The notes: generated by a model not told the origin, from the letters alone. A DNA stretch of 64,000 nt from Oscillospiraceae bacterium (GCA_015065645.1 SVPW01000001.1:60593-124592), one strand, 5' to 3'. Shown: positions 18,870 through 29,245, counted from the stretch's first letter. A program made the numbers and translations.

Positions 18870-20093
18870 ATGATTAATATGAAATATATGGTATTACTTT
18901 GTGATGGTATGGCAGATACCCCACATATATCTTTAGGCGGAAAAACCCCGATGATGCTTGCAAAAAAACCTTTTATGGATAAGCTTGCGTCAAAATCGGT
19001 TGTGGGACTTTGCCGCACTGTAGCAGACGGACTTAAACCCGGAAGTGATGTTGCAAATCTTTCGGTAATGGGATATGATCCGCTTGTTTCATACACAGGC
19101 CGTTCACCATTGGAAGCCGCTTCAATTGGTATAGAACTCAAAGACACCGATGTAACGCTTCGTTGCAATATAGTAACCCTTTCCGATGAAGAGCGTTATG
19201 AAGATAAAACAATGGTTGATTATTGCTCAGGTGATATTTCCACCGCTGAAGCTAAGGAGATAATAAAAACCATTGAAGAACATTTAGGAAATGATATATA
19301 TAAGTTTTATTCAGGGGTTAGCTACCGCCATTGTCTTGTTGTTGACCATGGTACTACCGACCTTGGCGAAATGACACCTCCCCACGATATAAGCGGAAGA
19401 GTTATAGGCGAATATTTAAGCCAAAGTGAAAATGCCAAGCCGCTTATTGAGCTTATGAAAAAAAGCTACGATATATTAAAGGACCACCCTGTAAACATTA
19501 AACGCCGCAAAAAAGGGCTTAACGAAGCTAATTCTATTTGGCTTTGGGGTGAAGGCACAAAGCCTGTTGTTGAAAACTTTAAGGAGAAGAACGGTGTTTC
19601 GGGCTGCGTTGTAAGTGCTGTTGACCTGCTTAAAGGAATTGGAAAATGTGCAGGTATGGAAACACCCGATGTAAAGGGTGCTACAGGCTATCTTGATACC
19701 GATTTTGAAGGCAAAGCCGATGCAGGAATTGATGCTTTTAAGCGGGGTATTGAATTTGTATATCTGCATTTTGAAGCTCCCGATGAATGTGGTCACCGTG
19801 GTGAAAGTGAAAACAAGGTGCGCTCCATTGAGGAAATTGACAGCCGTGTTTTAGCCCGTATGCTTGATTATCTTGATAACTGTGGTGAGGATTATCGTAT
19901 ACTGATTATGCCCGATCATCCCACACCGCTTGAAACCAAAACCCATTCAAGAGAGTGTGTTCCCTTCCTTATTTATGACAGCAGAAAAACCGAAAACGGC
20001 GTTGATACATTTACAGAGGAAACCGCCCGTACAACAGGTGTTTTTGTTGAACACGGCCCCGGCATTATGGATATGTTATTGGAGAAGCAATGA
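18870..20093 (+). CDS. cofactor-independent phosphoglycerate mutase (ApgM-type)
   Basis: LLCDGMADTP, PGSDVANLSVMGYDP, HFEAPDECGHRG, IMPDHPTP. Confidence 0.93.
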   Translation: MINMKYMVLLCDGMADTPHISLGGKTPMMLAKKPFMDKLASKSVVGLCRTVADGLKPGSDVANLSVMGYDPLVSYTGRSPLEAASIGIELKDTDVTLRCNIVTLSDEERYEDKTMVDYCSGDISTAEAKEIIKTIEEHLGNDIYKFYSGVSYRHCLVVDHGTTDLGEMTPPHDISGRVIGEYLSQSENAKPLIELMKKSYDILKDHPVNIKRRKKGLNEANSIWLWGEGTKPVVENFKEKNGVSGCVVSAVDLLKGIGKCAGMETPDVKGATGYLDTDFEGKADAGIDAFKRGIEFVYLHFEAPDECGHRGESENKVRSIEEIDSRVLARMLDYLDNCGEDYRILIMPDHPTPLETKTHSRECVPFLIYDSRKTENGVDTFTEETARTTGVFVEHGPGIMDMLLEKQ

Positions 20094-20776
20094 GAAAAAA
20101 GAGAATCAAACTGCGTGACAGACTGCTACCCGATTATACCCGTGGCGAAGAAATCTTTAATATGGTAACACACATTGTAGGTGCGGCATTTGGTATTGTG
20201 GCACTTTCAACCTGTGTTGTTAAAGCCTTTTTATATGGAGATGCTTACCAAATAGTGGGAGCATTTATATATGGCTTTGCAATGATAGTGCTTTACACTA
20301 TGTCAAGCATATATCACGGGCTAAAGCCGCCTATGGCAAAAAAGGTTTTCCAGGTAATAGACCATTGCTCTATTTTTATACTTATAGCAGGAACCTATAC
20401 CCCCATAACCCTTACCGTTTTGCGTGAGGGTTCTCCGGCACTTGGTTGGACAATATTCGGTATAGTATGGGGTGTTTCGGCTTTAGGTATAACACTCAAC
20501 GCTATCGACCTTGAAAAGTACAGCGTTTTTTCAATGATATGTTATCTAACCCTTGGTTGGTGCATTATCTTACCGGGTAAATACGCATTAAGCCTTATCC
20601 CCAAAGGAGCGCTTGTATTTTTGCTTATCGGCGGTGCGGCATATACAATAGGTACAATATTTTACGGCATAGCCTCTAAAAAAGGCACACGGTATATGCA
20701 TTCTATTTTTCATATTTTCGTAGTTATAGGAAGCATATTACACTATTTTTCAATAATACTTTATATTTTAGGGTAA
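20090..20776 (+). CDS. hemolysin III family membrane protein
   Basis: EEIFNMVTHIVGAAFG, MSSIYHG, HSIFHIFVVIGSILHYFSI. Confidence 0.93.
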   Translation: MRKKRIKLRDRLLPDYTRGEEIFNMVTHIVGAAFGIVALSTCVVKAFLYGDAYQIVGAFIYGFAMIVLYTMSSIYHGLKPPMAKKVFQVIDHCSIFILIAGTYTPITLTVLREGSPALGWTIFGIVWGVSALGITLNAIDLEKYSVFSMICYLTLGWCIILPGKYALSLIPKGALVFLLIGGAAYTIGTIFYGIASKKGTRYMHSIFHIFVVIGSILHYFSIILYILG

Positions 20777-20815
20777 GTTTATTATCATATTGAAAAAACC
20801 TATAAAACAAACGAT

Positions 20816-20852
20816 AAAGACCAAGGTGAGTTGCCATTCACCTTGGTCTTTC
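20816..20852. terminator. bidirectional terminator
   Basis: aaagaccaaggtga...tcaccttggtcttt. Confidence 0.9.
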
Positions 20853-20853
20853 T

Positions 20854-21564
20854 TTACAATATACTTTTTAAATTTTCCATTAATTCTGCGGCAGGTTCGG
20901 GAATATGGGAAAAAGGAAATTGCAGTTTCATATCATCATATTTCACCTGACAAATTTTCCTGAAAGGCAAAAGCTCAATTTTTTCCACACAATTATATTT
21001 TTTGGATAAAGCCTTTAAGCTTTTGATATTTTCCTCATTATCATTAACGGTAGGTATTATTACCTGCCGTAATATTGTGGGGATATTCTGAATATTCAGA
21101 TACTCTAAAAATTCAAGCACCGAATAAAGTGTGCAACCAACATTTTCTTGATATAAGGCATTTTCGGTATATTTAATATCCAACAACACTCTATCGGTAA
21201 CCGAAAGTGCCTTTTTTATATCCTCATTCAGTATACTTCCCGAAGTATCAAGGCAGGTATTTATACCGTTTTGCTTACAAATTGAGAACACCTCATAAAC
21301 ATACTGCGATTGCAAAAGCGGTTCCCCGCCCGAAAGCGTTATTCCGCCCTTTGAGCCAAAATACTCCTTATACCTTACAGCCGATTTCACTATTTCCTCA
21401 GCAGTGTATTCCCTGCCTGCAGAAAAATCCCAAGTATCAGGATTATGACAGCATTTACACCTTAAATTACAGCCCTGCAAAAACACCACATACCGTACTC
21501 CCGGTCCATCTACCGTTCCGAGCGACTGTATTGAATGAACCTTTCCGATTACCCGTTTGTTCAT
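20854..21564 (-). CDS. pflA: pyruvate formate-lyase-activating enzyme
   Basis: [17 protein letters not shown] radical SAM motif. Confidence 0.96.
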   Translation of the reverse strand: MNKRVIGKVHSIQSLGTVDGPGVRYVVFLQGCNLRCKCCHNPDTWDFSAGREYTAEEIVKSAVRYKEYFGSKGGITLSGGEPLLQSQYVYEVFSICKQNGINTCLDTSGSILNEDIKKALSVTDRVLLDIKYTENALYQENVGCTLYSVLEFLEYLNIQNIPTILRQVIIPTVNDNEENIKSLKALSKKYNCVEKIELLPFRKICQVKYDDMKLQFPFSHIPEPAAELMENLKSIL

Positions 21565-23792
21565 ATACTTTCGTGGAATGTGCGGCTTATAACCTCACGC
21601 TGTTGCTCACGGGAAAGCTTATGGAAATTAACTGCATAGCCCGAAACACGGATTGTAAGATTTGGGAATGCCTCAGGATCTTCATAAGCCTTTATAAGTG
21701 TTTCACGGTTAAGCACATTTATATTAATATGATGTGCCTTTTTTGCAAAATATCCATCAAGTATGCTTACAAGATTTTCAACACGCTCCTCATCTGTTTT
21801 ACCAAGAGCATCGGGAGTGATTGAAAATGTATTTGAAATACCGTCACGGCAATCATCATAGCTGATTTTTGCAACAGAGTTAAGAGAAGCCAATGCACCG
21901 TTTTCCTCACGGTTGTGCATTGGATTGGCACCCGGTGCAAAGGGAGCACCCGAAGGTCTGCCATCAGGAGTTGCCGCAGTATTTTTACCATACATTACAT
22001 TTGAAGTAATGGTTAAAACCGAAAGTGTGTGGATAGCATCACGGTATGTAGGAGTTTTTCTAAGCTCGGTTATAACCTTATGCGTCATATCCTTTGCAAT
22101 AAGGTCAACCCTATCATCATCATTACCGTATTTGGGGAATTCACCCACAGTTTCAAATTCGGTTATAAATCCGTCTTCATCCTTTATGGGATGAACACTT
22201 GCGTATTTAATAGCACTTAACGAATCGGCAACAACCGAAAGACCAGCAATACCAAAAGCCATAAAACGTTCAACATCGGTATCATGAAGTGCCATCTGGA
22301 TTTTTTCATAAGCATATTTATCGTGCATATAGTGAATGATATTCATTGTATTAACATACAAATGGCTTAACCATTCAATATAAACATTAAAACGCTCCAT
22401 AACAGCATCATAATCAAGCTTATCCATATCCATTACAGGCATTTGAGGGCCTATATGCATTTTGCTTGTGGTATCATAACCGCCGTTAATTGCAATAAGC
22501 AAAAGCTTTGCCAAATTGCAACGGGCACCAAAAAACTGCATCTGTTTTCCAACCCTCATAGCCGAAACACAGCACGCAATAGCGTAATCATCACCGTAAT
22601 GAGGACGCATTACATCATCGTTTTCATACTGAATGGAATCGGTATCGGAAGAAACCTTTGCGCAAAACTTTTTAAAGCCTATAGGCAAAGCATTAGACCA
22701 AAGCACTGTGAGATTTGGTTCGGGAGAAGAACCAAGTGTATAAAGTGTATTAAGCATACGGAAGCTGCTTTTTGTAACAAGAGTTCTGCCATCCTCACCC
22801 ATACCGCCGATAGCTTCGGTTATCCACATCGGGTCACCGCCGAAAAGCTCATTATACTCAGGTGTACGAAGATGACGTGCAATACGAAGCTTCATTACAA
22901 AATCATCCATAAGCTCCTGAGCACCCTCTTCGGTTAAGGTGCCGTTTTGAATATCACGCTCAATATAAATATCAAAGAAGGTACTTACACGCCCCAGAGA
23001 CATTGCCGCACCGTTTTGCTCCTTAATTGCACCAAGATAGGCAAAATATGTCCACTGAATAGCCTCTCTTGCATTGGAAGCGGGGCAGCTTATATCAAAA
23101 CCATACATCTGAGCCATTTCCTTTAAATAACCCAAAAAAGCAATCTGGCGATAAAGCTCCTCATTCAATCTTATAGCATCACCATCAAATGTACCCAAAG
23201 CCAAAGCTGCCTTATCCTTTTTCTTTTCCTCAATAAGACGATCCACACCGTATAAAGCAACACGGCGATAATCGCCTATTATACGGCCTCTTCCGTAAGC
23301 ATCGGGAAGACCGGTTATAACATGGCACTTTCTTGCGGCACGCATTTCATCGGTATAAGCACGAAAAACACCGTCATTATGGGTGGTGCGGAAACGAAAT
23401 TCTTCCTCAATCTTATCACTTAGTTTATATCCGTATGCTTCACATGCCTGACGTGCCATTCTTATACCGCCAAACGGATTTACACCACGCTTTAACGGAC
23501 GGTTGGTTTGCATACCAACAATAATTTCATTGTTCTTATCAATATATCCCGGTGAATAGCTTGTAAGAGAAGAAACCGTAGCGGCATCAATATCAAGTAC
23601 ACCGCCAAGCTGACGCTCAAGTGTAAATAAAGCATCAAGTTTTTTCATAAGTGCCTTTGTGCGTTCTGTGGCACCGGCAAGAAATCCCTCATCGCCTGTA
23701 TACTCTTTATAATTGTTCTGAATAAAATCACGAACATTAATTTCATTCTTCCAAACACCGTTTACAAAACCGTTCCAATTTTGATGTTCCAT
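21561..23792 (-). CDS. pflB: formate C-acetyltransferase (pyruvate formate-lyase)
   Basis: start [19 protein letters not shown] active site; C-term [12 protein letters not shown]-like glycyl radical motif ([12 protein letters not shown]). Confidence 0.97.
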   Translation of the reverse strand: MEHQNWNGFVNGVWKNEINVRDFIQNNYKEYTGDEGFLAGATERTKALMKKLDALFTLERQLGGVLDIDAATVSSLTSYSPGYIDKNNEIIVGMQTNRPLKRGVNPFGGIRMARQACEAYGYKLSDKIEEEFRFRTTHNDGVFRAYTDEMRAARKCHVITGLPDAYGRGRIIGDYRRVALYGVDRLIEEKKKDKAALALGTFDGDAIRLNEELYRQIAFLGYLKEMAQMYGFDISCPASNAREAIQWTYFAYLGAIKEQNGAAMSLGRVSTFFDIYIERDIQNGTLTEEGAQELMDDFVMKLRIARHLRTPEYNELFGGDPMWITEAIGGMGEDGRTLVTKSSFRMLNTLYTLGSSPEPNLTVLWSNALPIGFKKFCAKVSSDTDSIQYENDDVMRPHYGDDYAIACCVSAMRVGKQMQFFGARCNLAKLLLIAINGGYDTTSKMHIGPQMPVMDMDKLDYDAVMERFNVYIEWLSHLYVNTMNIIHYMHDKYAYEKIQMALHDTDVERFMAFGIAGLSVVADSLSAIKYASVHPIKDEDGFITEFETVGEFPKYGNDDDRVDLIAKDMTHKVITELRKTPTYRDAIHTLSVLTITSNVMYGKNTAATPDGRPSGAPFAPGANPMHNREENGALASLNSVAKISYDDCRDGISNTFSITPDALGKTDEERVENLVSILDGYFAKKAHHININVLNRETLIKAYEDPEAFPNLTIRVSGYAVNFHKLSREQQREVISRTFHESI

Positions 23793-23825
23793 ACCTTTTA
23801 TCTTCCTTTCATTTATACTATATAT

Positions 23826-23866
23826 AGGCAAAACAAAGCAGACCAGCAACATAACTGATCTGCCCA
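23826..23866 (-). terminator. attenuator terminator of pfl/ZTP riboswitch
   Basis: minus strand gcagatcag...ctggtctgc + TTTGTTTT; 5' arm abuts conserved CTGGGCA. Confidence 0.65.
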
Positions 23867-23932
23867 GACGGTCGGCTTATATAGCTTACATTCCCCTGCG
23901 GTTATCCGCAAAATTCCGTCAGTCATGTAAAC
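23861..23932 (-). promoter_or_regulatory. ZTP (pfl motif) riboswitch
   Basis: minus strand catgactgacggaa...ccgcaggggaat...gccgaccgtctgggca fits pfl RNA conserved segments; upstream of pflB. Confidence 0.85.
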
Positions 23933-23942
23933 TGTAAAGATA

Positions 23943-23976
23943 TTATACACAAAATATGCTATCTTGTCAACCCCAA
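23943..23976 (-). promoter_or_regulatory. sigma-A type promoter for pflBA
   Basis: minus strand TTGACA-17-TATAAT (ttgacaagatagcatattttgtgtataat). Confidence 0.8.
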
Positions 23977-24019
23977 AGATACAATATTTTGTTGATTGTT
24001 TTTTTATTAAAAAAAGCAC

Positions 24020-24048
24020 TTGACAAATGAACAACACTATATTATAAT
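24020..24048 (+). promoter_or_regulatory. sigma-A type promoter for rplJL
   Basis: TTGACA (24020) -17- TATAAT (24043). Confidence 0.85.
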
Positions 24049-24056
24049 ATTTGTGT

Positions 24057-24173
24057 TGCTGATCCGAAGACAGCAGGTGACCTATTAGGGTCGTAAGGAT
24101 TTCCGCCTGCCGAGGTGTGCATGAAAACTTATGTATTTTCATGTCCATTCCGTTTTCGGGGTGGACATTTTTT
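24057..24173 (+). promoter_or_regulatory. ribosomal protein L10 leader with attenuator
   Basis: ccgaagacagcaggtg...ccgcctgccgaggtg core; attenuator atgtccat...gtggacattttttc at 24141-24173; directly upstream of rplJ. Confidence 0.88.
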
Positions 24174-24214
24174 CATCGGTTCGGCAATTCAAAACTTAAT
24201 CGGAGGTGAAAAAA

Positions 24215-24726
24215 TTGCCGAACGCAAAGGTTTTAGAACAAAAGCAGCAGTTGGTTGCAGAGCTTTCCGAAAAGCTTAATGCCGCCGTTACAGGTGTTGT
24301 TGTTGATTACAAGGGTACTACCGTTGCTGACGATACAGCTCTCCGTAAGGAGCTTCGTGAAGCAGGCGTTAACTACTTCGTTGTTAAAAACACCATGCTT
24401 AGCCGTGCTGTTGAGGGCACCAATCTTGAAGGCATGAAAGCTTCTTGGAGGGTACTACCGCAATCGCACTTTCTAACGAGGATTACACCGCTGCCGCACG
24501 TATTCTCTGCAAATTTGCAGAAACTCATGATAACTTCAGCGTAAAGACCGGTTTCTTAGACGGTGAAGTTGTTTCCGTTGATACACTCAACGCTCTTGCA
24601 AAGCTCCCGACCAAGGAGGTATTGCTTGCAACTGTTTGCAACGCATTCCAGGCTCCTATCGCAGCTTTTGCCCGTGCTGTACAGGCTATCGTAGATAAAG
24701 ACGGTTCCGCTGAAGCAGCAGAATAA
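24215..24726 (+). CDS. rplJ: 50S ribosomal protein L10, apparently frameshifted near 24442
   Basis: N-term PNAKVLEQKQQLVAELSEKL (TTG start after ggaggtg) and C-term LEGTTAIALSNEDYTAAARILCKFAE in two frames. Confidence 0.93.
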
Positions 24727-24777
24727 TAAAAAATATTACTAAAAACTAATTTTAAAAAATTTATGGAGGAATTAAAA

Positions 24778-25155
24778 ATGGCATCTGAGAAAATCACAGC
24801 TATGATTGAAGAGTTAAAGACTCTTACCGTTCTTGAGCTTTCTGAGCTCGTTAAAGCAGTAGAAGAGGAGTTTGGCGTATCCGCAGCAGCAGCAGTTGCA
24901 GTTGCAGCTCCCGCAGCCGGCGCAGCAGCAGCTGCTGAAGAGAAGACTGAGTTCGATGTAGTACTCGCTTCTGCAGGCGACCAGAAGATTAAGGTTATTA
25001 AGGTTGTTCGTGAGATCACCGGTCTCGGCCTTGCTGATGCTAAGGCAGTTGTTGACGGCGCTCCCAAGACCCTTAAAGAAGCTGCTTCTAAGGAAGAGGC
25101 TGAAGACATTAAGGCTAAGCTCGCTGAGGTTGGCGCTACTGTTGAGCTTAAGTAA
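24778..25155 (+). CDS. rplL: 50S ribosomal protein L7/L12
   Basis: [38 protein letters not shown]. Confidence 0.98.
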   Translation: MASEKITAMIEELKTLTVLELSELVKAVEEEFGVSAAAAVAVAAPAAGAAAAAEEKTEFDVVLASAGDQKIKVIKVVREITGLGLADAKAVVDGAPKTLKEAASKEEAEDIKAKLAEVGATVELK

Positions 25156-25191
25156 TTTTAATTTACTTAAAACAGCTTAAAAAATTTCACA

Positions 25192-25340
25192 CAGTTCGAA
25201 TGAACTGAAATAGTCAATAGTTAGTAGACACAAAAACCGCCTGTTCGATTCTATATTGAACAGGCGGTTTTTTGTTTAGTTTTCTAAACGGTTTAATGTA
25301 GTTAAAGTAATAAACGAAATCTGAAACAACTTTGTGTATT
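25192..25340 (-). mobile_element. IS3-family-like 3' end remnant
   Basis: minus strand encodes ..YYFNYIKPFRKLNKKPPVQYRIEQA; about 135 bp similar to 27203-27350; TAGTAGACACAAAAA end. Confidence 0.65.
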
Positions 25341-25398
25341 TAAGAGATAATAATGCTATTAGGGTGAGTTGCTCTATTAAGGATACCACATATAGGGC

Positions 25399-25540
25399 GA
25401 TGCAGATCAAGGAGCGACTTAAGAGGGACAGGCAAACAGAGCCTGGTAAGACTCAAATGGAGATGTCAAAAGAAATAGGTATAAGTCAGGCGCAAGTGTA
25501 CCGTCTTGAAAAGGGTGCGCTTGATAAAATAAAGTCATAA
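25399..25540 (+). pseudogene. sigma-70 region 4 fragment (sporulation-type sigma factor C-terminus)
   Basis: GKTQMEMSKEIGISQAQVYRLEKGALDKIK; no upstream sigma domains, directly follows IS remnant. Confidence 0.65.
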
Positions 25541-25628
25541 ACAAAAATTTACGGCTTTATTTTTTGTATTGACAATTTTAAATCAACATGTATAATAAAC
25601 TTGAATTTGCAAAAAGGATGAAGATTTT

Positions 25629-27164
25629 ATGGCGATTATTAAAATCAATAAGTATATTGAAAAAGCAAACAGCTATAAAAGAAATTTAAAAACTACTAAG
25701 ATTATACCTAAAAATACAGCGGAATTTGTAAAGGATGAAAATGCTTTTCAAAATTTTAAGGTTGTAACTAATGGTGAGCTTTCATTACCCTTGATTTTAA
25801 ATAGCGGAGAAAGTGTACTGCTCGATTTCGGCGACCATTGTGTGGGTTACCTTAACTATGCGCTCGATAGCTATGGCGGTTTGCTTATATGCGATTCGCC
25901 TGTTAAACTGAAATTTTCATTTGGTGAGTTTCCTTATGAAATTATAAAGCCAGAGTCAGAATATACAGGTGTTTTGGGTGACGGTTGGTTTCAAAGGGAA
26001 GAACGCTTAGCTGCAATGATGCCTTATTGCGGCAGATTGGATAGACGTTATTCCTTTAGATATTTGCTTATTGAACGTAAAGATAACGCTTTATTTCCAA
26101 TTGCTTTAACAGATATTTTTGCTAAATGTGAGTCGGCGGTTGATATTAATTCGGTAACTACTGTCGAGATAAAGGATGAACTTCTCAGAAAAATATATGA
26201 TACATCGCTTAAAACCCTTAAAGAGTGCGAACAGGACGTTTTTGAAGACGGCCCTAAAAGGGATAGGCGCTTGTGGTTAGGCGATTTAAGATTGCAGGCG
26301 CTTACGGATTATAAAACCTTTAAAAATTATGATTTGGTAAAAAGGTGTTTGTATTTATTAGCGGGATACAGGGTTGAAAGCAAAAAGGTTTCTTCCTGTC
26401 TGTTTCCTAATTCCCCACCATATATAGATGATATGGACAGTTGGATTTATATAGATTACTGCCTTTTCTATGTTGCCTGTCTTTATGATTATTATGAAAA
26501 CTGCGGTGACAAGGAAACGGTAGCTGACCTCTATGAGGTGGCTTTGGAACAGATTGAGATAGTATCAAAAAGTCTGAACGATAACGGTGAAACAGAATAC
26601 AAGCCTTTTGTGGATTGGTGTCCGGATTTGGATAAAAAGCTTTCCCTTTTAGGTATATACCTGTACAATCTCCGCCTTTTTAAAGAAATAACACAGCTTC
26701 TTTGTAAGGAATTGGATTGGATAGAATGTAAAATTGAAAATATTTCGAGTATTCTGCTTAGATATTATAACCATGATAAGGGCCTGTTTATTTCAGAGTC
26801 GGGTCAGGTGTCGCAACATTCGCAGATTTGGGCTGTTTTAAGCGGAGTTCTGCCTCTTAATGAAAGCATCAATCTTATAAATAGGGTAGAATTACTTGAC
26901 ACGGAATTCACTATGCGTACGCCGTATATGATGCATTATTATATAGAAGCGCTTTATAAATGCGGTCTCAAAGAAAAGGCGATTGATACCGTAAAAACCA
27001 CTTGGGGAAAAATGCTCGCATGCGGTTATGACTGCTTTCCTGAGGTTTTTAATGAAAAGAATGACTTTGAATCACCATATAATGCACCCGAATTAAACAG
27101 TGCTTGCCACGCTTGGAGTTGTACCCCTGCTTATTGGATTAAAAGATATTTAAAAGAGGAATAA
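25629..27164 (+). CDS. alpha-L-rhamnosidase-like (GH78-type six-hairpin) protein
   Basis: DGPKRDRRLWLGDLRLQA catalytic-region motif, six-hairpin style C-domain. Confidence 0.7.
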   Translation: MAIIKINKYIEKANSYKRNLKTTKIIPKNTAEFVKDENAFQNFKVVTNGELSLPLILNSGESVLLDFGDHCVGYLNYALDSYGGLLICDSPVKLKFSFGEFPYEIIKPESEYTGVLGDGWFQREERLAAMMPYCGRLDRRYSFRYLLIERKDNALFPIALTDIFAKCESAVDINSVTTVEIKDELLRKIYDTSLKTLKECEQDVFEDGPKRDRRLWLGDLRLQALTDYKTFKNYDLVKRCLYLLAGYRVESKKVSSCLFPNSPPYIDDMDSWIYIDYCLFYVACLYDYYENCGDKETVADLYEVALEQIEIVSKSLNDNGETEYKPFVDWCPDLDKKLSLLGIYLYNLRLFKEITQLLCKELDWIECKIENISSILLRYYNHDKGLFISESGQVSQHSQIWAVLSGVLPLNESINLINRVELLDTEFTMRTPYMMHYYIEALYKCGLKEKAIDTVKTTWGKMLACGYDCFPEVFNEKNDFESPYNAPELNSACHAWSCTPAYWIKRYLKEE

Positions 27165-27202
27165 CTTAAACAATTACTTAAAAAACGCTGTAAATAAAAA
27201 TT

Positions 27203-27489
27203 ACTGAAATAGTTAATAGTTAGTAGACACAAAAACACAATTAAGCTGCCTGTTCGATTCTATATTGAACAGGCGGTTTTTTGTTTGGTTTTCTTAACGG
27301 TTTAATGTAGTTAAAGTAATAAACGGTATCTAAAACAACTTTGTGTATGTCAGGTGTAGAATCTTTTTGTTCCGCCTTTCGGTCTTCCCATTTGTTTAAA
27401 CTCCTTTATTTTATGTTAGCATAAAAAATGATGGTAGACACACTTTTTTGTGTCTACCATCATTATACTATTTCACCGTTCGTTTGAAC
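27203..27489 (-). mobile_element. internally deleted IS3-family-like element (MITE-like)
   Basis: minus strand has MGRPKGGTKRFYT* start and YYFNYIKPLRKPNKKPPVQYRIEQAA* end; TAGTAGACACAAAAA / TTTTTGTGTCTACCA terminal inverted repeats. Confidence 0.7.
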
Positions 27490-27504
27490 GAGGCGTTTTT
27501 TTAT

Positions 27505-28383
27505 CTAAATTCCTGTTAAATCAAATGGCGGTATAAAAACCTCGTTTGCACTTGACTTTTCTTGAATATAGCAATTTTCAAATCCTGTATTATATATATA
27601 GGAAAGCACCTTTTCATATTCACGGGAGGTTATCTTACGGCCTATTATCCGGTGCTGTTTTGCCTTTCCGTATGGCAGATACTGACTCATAATACTAAAA
27701 TAAGCATTAGGCACATTTTCCCTTACCCAATCAAAAACAGCTATTGCTTCACCCGTTCCCTGAGGCAATATAAGATGCCTTATTATAACGCCCTTTTTCA
27801 TAACGCCGTTTTCATCAAATACACATTCTCCTGCCTTACTGTAACATTCCAGAATTGCTTTTTTTGCATTTTGGGGATAATCAGGCGCATCGGAATACTC
27901 CTGCGCACGGCTATTAGTAACATACTTTAAATCCATTAAATATATATCTATATAACCCTCAAGCATTTTAAGGGTAGAAACATTTTCATACCCGCTTGAA
28001 TTCCAAACTATAGGTATATTAGGGCGATATATATCAAGTGCCTGTTTTATTGCAAGAGCATAATGAGTGGGTGTTACAAGATTAATATTATGGGCTCCCA
28101 GCGCCTCAAGCTCCCTAAATATTTCCGCAAGACGCTTAGCACTGACAGCTTTTCCAAAATGTTTTTGGCTTATATCCTCGTTCTGACAGTAAATACAGCT
28201 CAATGTGCAACCGCTGAAAAAAACTGTTCCTGAGCCCTTTGTGCCGCTAATGCACGGTTCTTCCCAAAAATGCAAAGCCGCCCTTGCAACAACAGCTTGC
28301 AAGGGCATTTTACAATATCCGTTTATATTTTCGGCTTCATAACGCTCGGCATTACACCTGCGTGGGCACAGATTGCACTTCAT
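27505..28383 (-). CDS. radical SAM protein (PflA-like)
   Basis: CNLCPRRC; FFSGCTLSCIYCQNEDIS. Confidence 0.92.
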   Translation of the reverse strand: MKCNLCPRRCNAERYEAENINGYCKMPLQAVVARAALHFWEEPCISGTKGSGTVFFSGCTLSCIYCQNEDISQKHFGKAVSAKRLAEIFRELEALGAHNINLVTPTHYALAIKQALDIYRPNIPIVWNSSGYENVSTLKMLEGYIDIYLMDLKYVTNSRAQEYSDAPDYPQNAKKAILECYSKAGECVFDENGVMKKGVIIRHLILPQGTGEAIAVFDWVRENVPNAYFSIMSQYLPYGKAKQHRIIGRKITSREYEKVLSYIYNTGFENCYIQEKSSANEVFIPPFDLTGI

Positions 28384-29245
28384 TTTTTACTTCCTCCGGT
28401 GGTTTAGGCACAGTGAGTCTTTTTTTAACAACTATATCGTCATAATTTTTACGGAAGCTTATTCTTGCGCAATAATTCTTTTCGCATAAATTACAGCGAT
28501 GATTTGCCACAAAAGAACGGTTACGGTATTTCCATTTGGAAATCCTTTTAAGCATTTTACCACATTCCTCACAGAAAAATTCCAGCTCATTTTTGTCAAT
28601 CTGCGGGTCATTAATATCATTAATATAATATGGCTTAAAGCAAAGCCTTTTATAAAACTGTGGGTCACGTGTATCTTTAATCATTGCCGTAAAGCGCATA
28701 TTATTAAATGTTTTCTGCAAAAGCTTTACACAAACAAGACTATCATCCCTTGCTGTATGGAGAGAATAATCTTGTGTGGAAATATCAAAAAGTGCAGCAG
28801 CATCCGCTAAAGAAATCTGATTTTTGGTATCAATTCCGTTTCTTGCCATTTCCCCCTGAATATAACGCTGTAAATCAATATATTTTTCAATATAAAAACG
28901 CTCACCCTGAAGTAAAAGCTCTTCATTTTCCCGTATAGCAAATAAATCAGAGTTACTCCAGGTCATGGTAACGGTATCATTACCCGCCCAATTATTATAC
29001 ATATTTACGGCATGGTCAAGACTTACCCCCTCACGCATCTTCTGGGTAGTAATACCCGTAAGGCGTGAAAACCTACCGGAAACACGCTTGGTAAAGCTTG
29101 AGCAGATACAAACCTCAAAGCTATCAATGAACTGCAAATTTTCATCAAGCTTTACCGCACCTATTTGCAATATTTGATTTATAAAACGCTTATATTTGGG
29201 ATGAAAGCCACTGTCCCATTCCAAATCAAGAACTATATAATTCAT
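28352..29245 (-). CDS. 3'-5' exonuclease, DnaQ-like
   Basis: MNYIVLDLEWDSGF; HTARDDSLVCVKLL; C-term zinc-like CxxC. Confidence 0.85.
   Translation of the reverse strand: MNYIVLDLEWDSGFHPKYKRFINQILQIGAVKLDENLQFIDSFEVCICSSFTKRVSGRFSRLTGITTQKMREGVSLDHAVNMYNNWAGNDTVTMTWSNSDLFAIRENEELLLQGERFYIEKYIDLQRYIQGEMARNGIDTKNQISLADAAALFDISTQDYSLHTARDDSLVCVKLLQKTFNNMRFTAMIKDTRDPQFYKRLCFKPYYINDINDPQIDKNELEFFCEECGKMLKRISKWKYRNRSFVANHRCNLCEKNYCARISFRKNYDDIVVKKRLTVPKPPEEVKNEVQSVPTQV

Noticed and set aside
22443-22937. 164-aa plus-strand ORF within pflB
   Set aside because: Antisense shadow of pflB with unnatural composition.
24436-24450. Programmed ribosomal frameshift in rplJ
   Set aside because: No X XXY YYZ slippery heptamer or obvious stimulatory structure; a missing T is simpler.
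24525-25109. 194-aa minus-strand ORF across rplJ/rplL
   Set aside because: Antisense of strongly supported ribosomal protein genes; low-complexity Ser/Ala translation.
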